The notes under the pieces are model-generated. The model was not told the DNA's origin. It ran no database searches and worked only from the letters and a program-made list of their open reading frames with translations. The position numbers were made by a program, and so were the translations under genes. Positions 6,178-14,463 of a stretch of 64,000 nucleotides of DNA are shown one piece after another; positions within the stretch are counted from its first letter, which is position 1; every line of letters begins with the position of its first letter. Source of the DNA: an uncultured Prevotella sp. (lineage in GTDB: Bacteria > Bacteroidota > Bacteroidia > Bacteroidales > Bacteroidaceae); contig UQHJ01000001.1 of NCBI GenBank assembly GCA_900540885.1, positions 1-64,000 on the forward strand. The letters run 5' to 3'.

Positions 6178-7809
6178 ATGAAGCAAATTCTAAACCTACT
6201 CTTAATACTATCTATAATAGCTTTTGTAGCGTGCAATAGACGTACAAAGGCCGAAATGTCTGACTCTTTTTATAAAGCCGTGTCGTATATAGAAAAGGAT
6301 CCACAAAAAGCAGCCAACTTTTTAGACGTGATGTCGGCCGATACATTAAACATGAAGTCTGCCAGTCGTTTATATTATTGGTTGTATAAAACTTATGCAG
6401 ATGATGAAGCTCATCATGGCACGATTCCTTTGCAGAGGGCAGAGCTTTTGCTTGAAGCTTATGGGCGTATGGGGGTAGATAGTCTTTATGTATTGTCGTT
6501 ATATTTGAAAGGTGGAGCTTATCGTGATATAGGTGATATACCGCAGGCAGCTGAATATTATGTACGAACAATTGATGAGGCAAAGCGATGTAATTTGAAG
6601 AATAATGCGGTGACTTTACGTAGCTATGTTCAGTTGGCAAAGTGTTATGAGCAAACACAAATGTATCAATCGGCAGTAAATGTGTTGCTTGAAGCAGAAA
6701 AACAAATACCCTATGGTAAGAATGTGATTGATGAGTTGTTAGCAAATAATTATAAAGAGTTGCATCAATATCAAACAGCTACCTCCTATCTCGAAAAATT
6801 ATACAAGCAGAAGGGGTTATCTGCGCAAAAGCGAAATGAAATAGTGACTAAGTTATTGCCTTTGTACATTTTGTTGAAAGACGAAGCAAAGGTACGTTTG
6901 TATGAACCTCTATTGTTAAATATCAATGAAGAAGCACTATCAGTTGATAAAGTGGTGGCACTCAATGAAGCAAAAGCACTTTTATATGAATATAAACAAG
7001 ATATCAATTCAGCGATGTCCTATTGGCACAAAGTGTTGCAAAGCGAGCAACTAGTACAAAGCCAAAATGCAGCAAAACATTTATTGCAATTAAGCATAAA
7101 AAAGAACGATGCACGAAACGGAATGAATTATGCTAAGTTGTATCAAGAGTTGACCGACTCAGTAATGCAACATATTGAGTTGCAGCAAATGGGTAAGGCT
7201 AGTAGTACTTATAATTATCAGTTACAACAACGTAAGGCCATGGTGGCTGAACGAAAGAGTAAGCAAACATTGTTCGTTGCCTTTTTGATATGTGGTGCAA
7301 TGTTGATGATGGTTGTAATATTGGCTCTTTGGTTCATTCAAAACAAATTACACCATCAGAAAGAAATTTCGGCAAAACAAATCATAATAGACAATATGCA
7401 AGAAACGACCATGTCGCTTCAAGCCGAATTGCAGCAATTGCACGATAATGACTATCAACAGGCAACCGCCTATTTTCCCAATCTAAAGCAGCGATTGTTA
7501 GATGTTGATGGAGAAATGCCTACTCAACTATGGGGAATGTTAGTGCAAGCTGTAGATGTTATATTCCCACAATTGTCGGTAAATATAAAACGCTTATGGC
7601 CAGAAGTGCCCGATCGGCAGCGTAAAATGCTCTATTTGTTATGTATTGGCATACCGAGCAAACATATATCGGTGTTGTTAAACACAAGCCCCCAAAACGT
7701 TTTTGGACATAAAAAGCGTATTGTACAACGTTTGTCTGGTAGTGAAACACCGAGTGCGCATGATGAGAAGCAAATCTTCTACAAGTTACGTGGTGAAATG
7801 GCAAATTGA
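6178..7809 (+). CDS. TPR-containing membrane regulator with C-terminal HTH
   Basis: Protein of 543 residues. The start at 6178 gives a lipoprotein-like signal (ending in FVAC); an in-frame ATG at 6130 would put 16 extra residues before it and lies upstream of the -7 box. Residues about 25-350 contain TPR-like repeats (DIPQAAEYYVRTIDEA, QYQTATSYLEKLY), followed by a membrane helix near 362-384, a coiled coil near 390-430 and a C-terminal LuxR-like helix-turn-helix near 470-525 (KMLYLLCIGIPSKHISVLL, TSPQNVFGHKKRI). This design senses outside the inner membrane and acts on DNA inside. It is divergent from the fulvocin-like operon and probably controls it. A fragment of a duplicate lies at 4540-4705 and a distant paralogue at 34228. 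Confidence 0.85.
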   Translation: MKQILNLLLILSIIAFVACNRRTKAEMSDSFYKAVSYIEKDPQKAANFLDVMSADTLNMKSASRLYYWLYKTYADDEAHHGTIPLQRAELLLEAYGRMGVDSLYVLSLYLKGGAYRDIGDIPQAAEYYVRTIDEAKRCNLKNNAVTLRSYVQLAKCYEQTQMYQSAVNVLLEAEKQIPYGKNVIDELLANNYKELHQYQTATSYLEKLYKQKGLSAQKRNEIVTKLLPLYILLKDEAKVRLYEPLLLNINEEALSVDKVVALNEAKALLYEYKQDINSAMSYWHKVLQSEQLVQSQNAAKHLLQLSIKKNDARNGMNYAKLYQELTDSVMQHIELQQMGKASSTYNYQLQQRKAMVAERKSKQTLFVAFLICGAMLMMVVILALWFIQNKLHHQKEISAKQIIIDNMQETTMSLQAELQQLHDNDYQQATAYFPNLKQRLLDVDGEMPTQLWGMLVQAVDVIFPQLSVNIKRLWPEVPDRQRKMLYLLCIGIPSKHISVLLNTSPQNVFGHKKRIVQRLSGSETPSAHDEKQIFYKLRGEMAN

Positions 7810-7959
7810 GTATTCTTTAAAAGTCTTTTGCGTTGATGATTTTTAAGATATAATAGTATGATTTGCTTTTTTATTATAGCAAATCTTGTTGTATTCAAAA
7901 AAAAGATGCAATTTTGAGGCGGTAAAATGATTAAAAACAATAAAAACCTTCAAAATATC

Positions 7960-8343
7960 ATGGAAAACGAGCAAAAGCAAGGTAAAGAGCGCGTGGATAG
8001 CGAAATCCTGTTTTCAAAAACAGTAAAGGCCGGCAAGCGCATTTATTATATAGACGTAAAGAAAGACCGCAAGGGAGAACTCTATCTTTCACTCACCGAA
8101 AGCAAACGTTTAAAAGAACAAGGTGATGCAACTCACCCCGTGTTTGAAAAACATAAGATATTCCTTTATCGTGAGGACCTCAACAAATTCCTCTCTGCAT
8201 TTAGCGAAGCTGCCAACTATGCACAGAGTAATGCACCGCAGCAGAGTTATGCCAATGACTGGAGCGGACCATTGCAAGAAGATAATTCAGTTGTAGAGGT
8301 AGAAGACACGGAAGGTAACTATAAAATTGATATAGAATTTTAA
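7960..8343 (+). CDS. DUF3276 (PUR-alpha-like) nucleic-acid-binding protein
   Basis: Small cytoplasmic protein of 127 residues when started at ATG 7960 (MENEQKQGKERVDSE); an in-frame ATG at 7927 would add 11 residues and cannot be excluded. The core ILFSKTVKAGKRIYYIDVK, then LYLSLTESKR and KIFLYREDLNKF, fits the Bacteroidetes DUF3276 family, whose fold is like the PUR domain that binds single-stranded DNA or RNA. The tail is acidic. It stands alone between the regulator and rplY. The 150 bases upstream hold no clear TAnnTTTG box, only a weak GCAATTTTG. The exact role is unknown. Confidence 0.8.
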   Translation: MENEQKQGKERVDSEILFSKTVKAGKRIYYIDVKKDRKGELYLSLTESKRLKEQGDATHPVFEKHKIFLYREDLNKFLSAFSEAANYAQSNAPQQSYANDWSGPLQEDNSVVEVEDTEGNYKIDIEF

Positions 8344-8372
8344 CTCATTTAGGGCAAAAGTACCGCTAAAGC

Positions 8373-8403
8373 TTGGCTGTTAAAGCAAAAAAATGTACTT
8401 TTG
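8373..8403 (+). promoter_or_regulatory. rplY promoter
   Basis: TTG at 8373 and TACTTTTG at 8396-8403 are separated by 20 bases. Transcription would start near 8410 and leave a leader of about 145 bases before rplY. Confidence 0.7.
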
Positions 8404-8553
8404 CACCCGATTTGTCCTGCACAGGCTGAAAAGTCTTACGTGTGATGGCGAATTAAGCGAGCGAAACTCTTTTAAATGCTGCGTTTGGTGCGTTAGTATT
8501 TAAAGTGAGTAGAAACTTAATTTAGAGTAACACAAATTAATTACAACAAAGAA

Positions 8554-9150
8554 ATGAAGCAAATTTCAATCAATGGTACTGCACGTACTGAGCTTGGCAA
8601 GAAGGCCACAAAGGAAATTCGTAAGAATGGTAACGTACCTTGCGTAATCTATGGTGAGAAGAAGGATGAGAATGGTGCTCCCGTAGCTATCCACTTCACT
8701 GTAAATGAGAAGGAAATCAACAAGCTCATCTACACTCCCCACATCTACCTCGTTGATATCAACATCGATGGTGTTGATCACAAGGCTGTATTGAAGGAAG
8801 TTCAGTTCCACCCTGTAAAGGATAACGTTCTTCACGTAGACTTCTACGAAGTACATGCTGAGAAGCCCATCGTTATGGGTGTACCCGTTCAGGCTCAAGG
8901 TTTGGCAGCTGGTGTACGTGCCGGTGGTCGCTTGATGATGATGGTACGTAAGCTCAATGTACGTGCTTTGTACGATCAGATTCCTGAGAAACTCTTCGTT
9001 GACGTAACTGCACTTCAACTTGGTAAGACTATCAAGGCTGGTGACTTGCACTACGAAGGTCTTGAAATGGTAACTCCTAAGGAAGTTATCGTATGCGCTG
9101 TTAAGATGACTCGTGCCGCTGCTGCCGCTGCTGCCGCTGCTGCTGAGTAA
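8554..9150 (+). CDS. rplY: 50S ribosomal protein L25 (Ctc/TL5 type)
   Basis: Protein of 198 residues that binds 5S rRNA in the large subunit. The N-terminal L25 domain (about 1-95; TARTELGKKATKEIRKNGNVPCVIYG) is followed by the TL5/Ctc C-terminal domain (about 100-185; VPVQAQGLAAGVRAGGRL), so it is the long form. The end is a poly-alanine tail written as repeated GCT/GCC codons at about 9113-9146, a small triplet repeat that may vary in length. It has its own promoter and a 145-base leader. A hairpin follows, then pth. Confidence 0.96.
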   Translation: MKQISINGTARTELGKKATKEIRKNGNVPCVIYGEKKDENGAPVAIHFTVNEKEINKLIYTPHIYLVDINIDGVDHKAVLKEVQFHPVKDNVLHVDFYEVHAEKPIVMGVPVQAQGLAAGVRAGGRLMMMVRKLNVRALYDQIPEKLFVDVTALQLGKTIKAGDLHYEGLEMVTPKEVIVCAVKMTRAAAAAAAAAAE

Positions 9151-9190
9151 TTTTAGCCGTTCTTCATTATTAGAAAATATTCGTTTACAT

Positions 9191-9256
9191 TAGGGGTTAA
9201 GCGTTTAAGAGTAAAGTGGCCATAGGCTACAATTAATCTCTAACGCTTAACCCTTA
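9191..9256. terminator. Hairpin after rplY
   Basis: TAGGGGTTAAGCGTTTAAGA pairs with TCTCTAACGCTTAACCCTTA. It lies 40 bases after the rplY stop and ends 20 bases before pth. Confidence 0.65.
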
Positions 9257-9276
9257 ATTTATAGCATCGTTAATAG

Positions 9277-9840
9277 ATGAACTTTTTGATAGTAGGTTTA
9301 GGTAATATAGGCGATGAATATGCCAATACACGTCATAATATAGGTTTTCGCGTAGTTGATGCCTTAGCCAAGGCTGGTGGCGTAACTTTCGATGACAAAC
9401 GCTATGGCTTCGTTACCACCTTAAAGGTGAAAAATCAGACGCTCACGTTGTTGAAACCTTCCACCTATATGAACCTCTCAGGCAATGCTGTTCGTTATTG
9501 GATGAATGAACTCAAAATACCTGTAGAGCGAGTGCTCGTTGTGGTAGATGACCTTTCGTTACCTTTTGGCCACATGCGTTTAAAACCTAGTGGTAGTGAT
9601 GGCGGACATAATGGGTTGAAACACATCGCCTCTGTATTGGGCACGCAGAAGTATGCTCGTTTGCGCTTTGGCATAGGCAATGACTTTCCACGAGGTGGAC
9701 AAGTAGACTATGTGTTGGGCGAGTTTGGTGACGAAGACCTAAAGACAATGGACGAGCGTTTGCAAGTAGCTGGTGAAGCTGTGAAAACATTCTGTCTGGC
9801 AGGCATCAATATTGCCATGAATCAGTTTAATAATAAGTAA
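9277..9840 (+). CDS. pth: Peptidyl-tRNA hydrolase
   Basis: Cytoplasmic enzyme of 187 residues that releases peptides from stalled peptidyl-tRNA. The signature [18 protein letters not shown] carries Asn10 and the catalytic His20; [11 protein letters not shown] and the [12 protein letters not shown] loop complete the active site. Length is normal. It is followed after 14 bases by hslR, another protein that acts on stalled 50S subunits, which fits a small ribosome-rescue operon. Confidence 0.96.
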   Translation: MNFLIVGLGNIGDEYANTRHNIGFRVVDALAKAGGVTFDDKRYGFVTTLKVKNQTLTLLKPSTYMNLSGNAVRYWMNELKIPVERVLVVVDDLSLPFGHMRLKPSGSDGGHNGLKHIASVLGTQKYARLRFGIGNDFPRGGQVDYVLGEFGDEDLKTMDERLQVAGEAVKTFCLAGINIAMNQFNNK

Positions 9841-9854
9841 AACGTAGTGAAGCA

Positions 9855-10271
9855 ATGGAAGCCCGTTTAGATAAATGGTTGTGGGCTGCACGTATATACA
9901 AAACGCGCACTTTAGCGGCCGATGCTTGTAAAAACGGACGTGTAACTATTAATGGTGCACAGGCGAAACCTGCACGAACTGTAAAAGAAGGCGACAAAGT
10001 CGGCGTTAAAAAGTCCCCTGTTACCTATACCTTTCGTGTAAAACAAGCCATAGAAAAGCGTGTAGGAGCAAAGTTGCTGCCCGATGTGCTTGAAAATATC
10101 ACCTCGCCCGACCAATATGAATTGCTTGAAATGAGCAAAATTAGTGGTTTCGTCAATCGTGCGCGTGGCACTGGACGTCCTACTAAAAAGGACCGTCGTG
10201 CTTTAGATGAGTTTGCAGAGGACACGCCTATGTTCTTAGACGATGACTTTGACTTTGATGACGAAGATTAA
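9855..10271 (+). CDS. hslR: S4-domain RNA-binding protein, Hsp15 family
   Basis: Protein of 138 residues. The S4 RNA-binding domain occupies the N-terminus (RLDKWLWAARIYKTRTLA, then GRVTINGAQAKPARTVKEGD). Hsp15 binds free 50S subunits that carry blocked nascent chains. A basic stretch (TGRPTKKDRRALDEF) is followed by a very acidic tail (DDDFDFDDED), typical of Bacteroidetes forms. It lies 14 bases downstream of pth and is probably co-transcribed. Confidence 0.9.
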   Translation: MEARLDKWLWAARIYKTRTLAADACKNGRVTINGAQAKPARTVKEGDKVGVKKSPVTYTFRVKQAIEKRVGAKLLPDVLENITSPDQYELLEMSKISGFVNRARGTGRPTKKDRRALDEFAEDTPMFLDDDFDFDDED

Positions 10272-10298
10272 TTACTTCATTTTTTTACAACTTCAGTT

Positions 10299-10874
10299 AT
10301 GCAAGAAACGAAGTGGGCACCTACGGTAGTTCTCGTAGATGCTGATTATTTAGATACGTTAGCGCTCGACCTTATAGAGAATTTTGGGCGAATGTTGAAT
10401 CGTCGCATACCGTCGGCCGATCTTTGTCATTGGGTGGACTGTGTGCTGCTTGACGGGGGCTTGCGTCCTGGTAAGAATGAGGTGCAAGTACATTTTTTAC
10501 ACTCCAAAGAAAAGGATACACTACAATACTTTCAGCCATCGCGCTTTGCTGACGATATTAATGGCTTATCGTTTGACGACAATTTAGGACATATCAGTCT
10601 CTTTGCTTTTCCCGTAGAGGAGGTGGTCAATGCTGATGAGTTCTTTTTGCAGTCGCTCACGATGTTGGCTGATGTCAAAGAAGTAGAAAGGCTTATGGTA
10701 GTGGGCGATATGCGTGCTTATGGTCAGGCTGTAAAGGATATTTGTAGTCAAACGGACGGCAAGCAAATCACCCTATTCACCATGGAACCTCAGACGGGAC
10801 AAGGCTTCTCACAAGAGATATTAGGCTATTCGCTCATGTCGGCATTAGGTATCAGCAGTGATGAACTGAAGTAG
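10299..10874 (+). CDS. Conserved Bacteroidales protein, possibly NYN/PIN-like
   Basis: Soluble protein of 191 residues. I do not recognise it with certainty; it resembles a DUF6621-type Bacteroidales protein often found next to hslR. The N-terminal TVVLVDADYLDTLALDLI and the later VERLMVVGDMRAYG look like strands of a Rossmann-like fold ending in acidic residues, as in NYN/PIN nucleases, but the full acidic set is not confirmed. It lies 27 bases after hslR in the same direction. Confidence 0.6.
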   Translation: MQETKWAPTVVLVDADYLDTLALDLIENFGRMLNRRIPSADLCHWVDCVLLDGGLRPGKNEVQVHFLHSKEKDTLQYFQPSRFADDINGLSFDDNLGHISLFAFPVEEVVNADEFFLQSLTMLADVKEVERLMVVGDMRAYGQAVKDICSQTDGKQITLFTMEPQTGQGFSQEILGYSLMSALGISSDELK

Positions 10875-10907
10875 AAAAGAGAGCAATCATTCTACTTTTC
10901 GCATAAA

Positions 10908-12248
10908 ATGCCTAACTTTGTAGGCAAACAACCAAATGGTATGGATAATTCAGCGGTTTTGCGCGTCAAGCAGCGTTATGGAATAGTGGGGAATTGCGAA
11001 GCACTGAACCGTGCTATCGAGATAGCCCTTAAAATAGCGCCTGTTGACCTCTCAGTATTGGTCGTAGGTGAGAATGGTGTGGGTAAGGAATCTTTCCCAC
11101 GCATTATTCATGACCATAGTTTACGCAAGAATAAGAAATATTTTGCCGTCAACTGTGGAGCTATTCCTGAAGGAACAATCGACTCTGAACTCTTTGGACA
11201 CGAGAAGGGAGCTTTTACGGGTGCTGTTGAACAGCGTGAGGGTTACTTTGCAGCGGCTAATGGTGGCACGCTCTTCCTCGATGAAGTAGGAGAGTTGCCC
11301 TTACAAACGCAAGCTCGACTCCTACGTGTGCTCGAAACGGGTGAATACATTCGTGTAGGTTCGAGCGAAGTGCGTAAAACCGATGTACGCATCGTAGCTG
11401 CTACCAACGTAAACATGGAAAAGGCCATAGCCGAAGGTAAGTTTCGTGAGGACCTTTACTACCGACTCAACACCGTGTCTATATCCGTGCCAGCCTTGCG
11501 CGAGCGTGGTGATGATGCCGCCTTACTCTTTCGCAAGTTTGCGCTTGATATGAGCGAAAGGTATAAGATGCCGCCAGTGCGCTTAAATGACGATGCACAA
11601 CGTATGCTCTTAGCTTATTCGTGGCCAGGTAATGTGCGCCAATTAAAGAATTTAGCTGAGAATATGAGTGTAACGGCCGAGCAACGCGACATAACTCCTG
11701 ATATCTTGAGCCATTATTTGCCCACAGAATCACATAGTAAACAACTAGTAACAGTGGGCAATCCAGCCCAGGAAACGCATAGTTTTGAGTCAGAACGCGA
11801 ATTGTTGTATCAAATATTGTTCGACCTTCGTCGCGAAGTGGCCGACTTAAAACGTTATGTCTATCAGCAAAGAGGCGGTAGTGGTTCAGAAATAGAACAT
11901 CTGCCACAACCCTCAGTCTCACCACGACATGATGCTGTACTTTATGACGATCATAATCCTTCGGTGAAGTTTGAGCAGCGCTCTTCAGTCGATGCCAACG
12001 TGCCTTATTGGGAAGCCGAAGAAGTGAAGGAGGACGAACAACCAACTTTAGATGGCTCCGTGCTTTCTATGAATGCTTCACTTGAAGGTCGTGAAGGTAA
12101 AATGCCTCAGTCGCTCGACGATTTGGAGCGCGACATGATTCGCCGTGCACTTGATGTTAACAATGGTCGACGCAAAGCTGCGGCTGAACAATTAGGCATA
12201 TCAGAGCGCACCCTTTATCGTAAAATTAAAGAATACGGATTAGAATGA
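10908..12248 (+). CDS. Sigma-54-dependent transcriptional activator
   Basis: Protein of 446 residues with no receiver domain: an AAA+ core from about residue 27, with Walker A GENGVGKE (54-61), the sigma-54 contact loop GAFTGA (101-106), Walker B LFLDEVGE (122-129) and an arginine-finger region LREDLYYRL-like (FREDLYYRLNTV). A variable linker of about 140 residues leads to a Fis-type helix-turn-helix at the end (KAAAEQLGISERTLYRKIKEY). It would open RpoN promoters. Start 10908 is used; ATG 10941 is an alternative. The stop overlaps the next start by 4 bases (ATGA), so the LptE-like gene is translationally coupled. Confidence 0.92.
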   Translation: MPNFVGKQPNGMDNSAVLRVKQRYGIVGNCEALNRAIEIALKIAPVDLSVLVVGENGVGKESFPRIIHDHSLRKNKKYFAVNCGAIPEGTIDSELFGHEKGAFTGAVEQREGYFAAANGGTLFLDEVGELPLQTQARLLRVLETGEYIRVGSSEVRKTDVRIVAATNVNMEKAIAEGKFREDLYYRLNTVSISVPALRERGDDAALLFRKFALDMSERYKMPPVRLNDDAQRMLLAYSWPGNVRQLKNLAENMSVTAEQRDITPDILSHYLPTESHSKQLVTVGNPAQETHSFESERELLYQILFDLRREVADLKRYVYQQRGGSGSEIEHLPQPSVSPRHDAVLYDDHNPSVKFEQRSSVDANVPYWEAEEVKEDEQPTLDGSVLSMNASLEGREGKMPQSLDDLERDMIRRALDVNNGRRKAAAEQLGISERTLYRKIKEYGLE

Positions 12249-12757
12249 TGCGCAAAGTATTATATCTCTTAATTCCCATCGCACTATTCGCCTTGTTGAC
12301 GGCTTGCACCGTGCAATACAAGTTTACGGGTACTAGCATCAATTACGATTTGATTAAAACCATTCAAATCGATAAGATAGTCAATCGCGCCCCTTATGGT
12401 TGGGCTCCCATGGAGGCCATGCTTAATAATAAGTTGCAGGACGTTTATGCCAACCAGACGCGTCTTCGACTTGTAAAGCGTAATGGCGACATACATTTGG
12501 CGGGCGAGATTGTTAGTTACGATCAGTTTAACAAAGGCATTTCAGCCGATGGGTATGCCTCACAAGTGCAATTGCGTATAACGGTCAATATACGTTTTGT
12601 CAATTCTAAAACCAATCAGCAGTGGGAGAAGCAATTCTCAGCTACGAGTCAATACGACTCAACTCAACAGTTAACAGCTGTACAAGAAAGTCTCGTTACC
12701 GAAATGATTAACGACCTTTGCGACCAAATATTCAATGCCACTGTGGCCGATTGGTAA
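12245..12757 (+). CDS. lptE: LptE-like outer-membrane lipoprotein
   Basis: Lipoprotein of 170 residues with lipobox LTAC (Cys21). The mature part (VQYKFTGTSINYDLIKTIQI, a strand-rich middle and a helical end NDLCDQIFNATVADW) fits the LptE/RlpB-like family of Bacteroidetes, which plugs LptD for lipopolysaccharide delivery. The family is recognised from its typical SINY...KTI.I opening and from the conserved neighbourhood (sigma-54 activator upstream, TPR protein and secG downstream). It overlaps the upstream gene by 4 bases. Confidence 0.75.
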   Translation: MMRKVLYLLIPIALFALLTACTVQYKFTGTSINYDLIKTIQIDKIVNRAPYGWAPMEAMLNNKLQDVYANQTRLRLVKRNGDIHLAGEIVSYDQFNKGISADGYASQVQLRITVNIRFVNSKTNQQWEKQFSATSQYDSTQQLTAVQESLVTEMINDLCDQIFNATVADW

Positions 12758-12773
12758 TTTCTCTTATACCTTA

Positions 12774-13036
12774 TAAGTAGGTATTCAAAATTAGTTTATA
12801 TAATCATGTTCAGAATTAGTCGATATGCCTTGGCGCATTCTTTCGCCCAGAAACATAGGTTTCATCGGTCACGTAGCCCGCTACGCTCCCTCTTCAACCT
12901 ATGTTTCTGAACCTTTTCGTTAAGCCAGATGAGCAAAAGAAAGCTTGCTTTCATTTTGCCATGGCGAGAAAAGGTGCGCGAAAGCGAACGAAATACTGCA
13001 CCAATTCATATCAACTAATTTTGAACACCTACTTAA
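12774..13036. repeat. Palindromic intergenic element with its own tip sequence
   Basis: The ends TAAGTAGGTATTCAAAATTA and TAATTTTGAACACCTACTTA are inverted copies. Inside are two smaller hairpins: CAGAAACATAGGTT/AACCTATGTTTCTG (12848-12910) and GCAAAAGAAAGC/GCTTTCATTTTGC (12932-12959). No coding frame is supported. It fills the 300-base gap between lptE and the TPR gene. Confidence 0.8.
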
Positions 13037-13056
13037 CGTAAAATAACTATACATTA

Positions 13057-13815
13057 ATGGATACAATAGCCGAGCTAATTAATCATCCTGAACGCTTAAA
13101 TAAGGATACGCTCTACGGGTTGCGCGAACTCGTAGCCAAATATCCGTACTATCAGGTGGCCCGACTCTTGTTTCTGAAGAATCTCTTCTTATTGCACGAT
13201 CCTTCATTTGGTGAGGAATTGCGACGCGCAGCACTCTATTTACCCGACCGCCGTGTGTTATTTAAAATGGTAGAAGGGGCTAACTACGAAATTCAGCCCA
13301 CTCCCTTGCATAAGGAAGAGGAACGTGCACCAGAGGGTGACCGAACGCAGTCACTCATTGACGACTTTTTACGCACCACTGCTTCAGACGATGCACCTCA
13401 GTCGCCACACCGCAAACCTACGGCGGCCGATGCGCATGGCGACTATGCCGCTTTTCTCTTGGACTTGGACGATGCAGAATCCACTCAAGAAAAAAACAAA
13501 GAAGCAGCTTCTGACCGCAGTGCTGAACTCATCGACGACTTTATCGAAAACAAGCCTGATCGCATTCAATTACAGGAACAACCTGAGTATACGCCTGAGG
13601 TGACAGACTATAGCGACGAGACTGATGATGGTGCAGAAGATGGTTATTTAACCATGACATTGGCCAAAATCTATATCAAACAGCAGCGATATGAGAAGGC
13701 GCTCGAAATTATACGCAAGGTAAACTTGAATAATCCGAAAAAAAGTAGTTACTTTGCAGACCAAATACGATTCTTACAAAAACTTATTGTTAATAAGAAT
13801 CACAGCAAAGAGTAA
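13057..13815 (+). CDS. Conserved Bacteroidales TPR-type protein
   Basis: Cytoplasmic protein of 252 residues without a signal peptide. A helical N-terminal domain (DTIAELINHPERLNKDT, then LRELVAKYPYYQVARLLFL) is joined by an acidic, poorly conserved linker to a C-terminal TPR-like helix pair (TMTLAKIYIKQQRYEKAL, EIIRKVNLNNPKKSSYFADQ). The gene commonly lies between an LptE-like gene and secG in this order. The role is unknown; a scaffold or adaptor is likely from the TPR. Confidence 0.75.
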   Translation: MDTIAELINHPERLNKDTLYGLRELVAKYPYYQVARLLFLKNLFLLHDPSFGEELRRAALYLPDRRVLFKMVEGANYEIQPTPLHKEEERAPEGDRTQSLIDDFLRTTASDDAPQSPHRKPTAADAHGDYAAFLLDLDDAESTQEKNKEAASDRSAELIDDFIENKPDRIQLQEQPEYTPEVTDYSDETDDGAEDGYLTMTLAKIYIKQQRYEKALEIIRKVNLNNPKKSSYFADQIRFLQKLIVNKNHSKE

Positions 13816-14017
13816 ACAACGATAAACACCTTACGCCTATGTACGTAGTATTTGTTATGATTTGTAGCGTTTTGGCCGCTTTCTTACAAAAGTTGTTCTA
13901 AAGCGAACCAACGTGATGTGTTGAGGCACTGCGAGGCAACGGCTTTCAGCATAAGGTGTGTAGATTTACTATCGGTTAAAGCAAATAATAAAAACAAAAA
14001 ATAAAAGATAAAAGAAA

Positions 14018-14347
14018 ATGTATTCAGTACTCGTTATTTTGGCTGTAATCGTTGCTATCTTGTTGGTGTTCATTGTGAGCATTCAAGAGTCAAAGGGTGG
14101 CGGTTTAGCTTCTAACTTCTCTGCTTCAAACCAAATTATGGGTGTGCGCAAGACAACTGACGTTGTTGAAAAGGCCACTTGGACACTTGCAGGTGTATTA
14201 GTAGTAATCTCTGTTGCTACTATCTTCTTCGCTCCTCGTCAGTCAGCAATTGACTCTGTCGTAATGGGCACAAAGGCTGCGCCTACAGCACCTGCAGCTC
14301 CTGCTACTCCTGCAGCTCCCGCTGCTCCTGCAGCTCCTGCTAAGTAA
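14018..14347 (+). CDS. secG: Preprotein translocase subunit SecG
   Basis: Inner-membrane protein of 109 residues, part of SecYEG. Two membrane helices (about 2-20 and 51-70) flank the SecG signature loop (IQESKGGGLASNFSASNQIM). After the second helix a low-complexity Ala/Pro tail (PTAPAAPATPAAPAAPAAP) made of GCTCCT-like repeats extends the protein; such tails are common in Bacteroidetes. The 200 bases upstream hold no long gene. Confidence 0.95.
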   Translation: MYSVLVILAVIVAILLVFIVSIQESKGGGLASNFSASNQIMGVRKTTDVVEKATWTLAGVLVVISVATIFFAPRQSAIDSVVMGTKAAPTAPAAPATPAAPAAPAAPAK

Positions 14348-14370
14348 GCAGATTTTAGTTACACACAAAA

Positions 14371-14441
14371 AAAGAAATAATGAGGTTATAAATGTTGCCA
14401 CCCGTAAGGGGTAGGGTAGCTTTGTAGCCTCATTTCTCTTT
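14371..14441 (+). terminator. Terminator-like hairpin after secG
   Basis: GAAATAATGAGGTTATAA pairs with TTTGTAGCCTCATTTC around a CCCGTAAGGGG inner loop, followed by TCTTTTCG. Confidence 0.6.
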
Positions 14442-14463
14442 TCGTATTTTAAGCAAAAGTAAA

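Noticed and set aside
8404..8553. A tRNA or known riboswitch before rplY
   Set aside because: No cloverleaf, no CCA-type acceptor and no known aptamer pattern.
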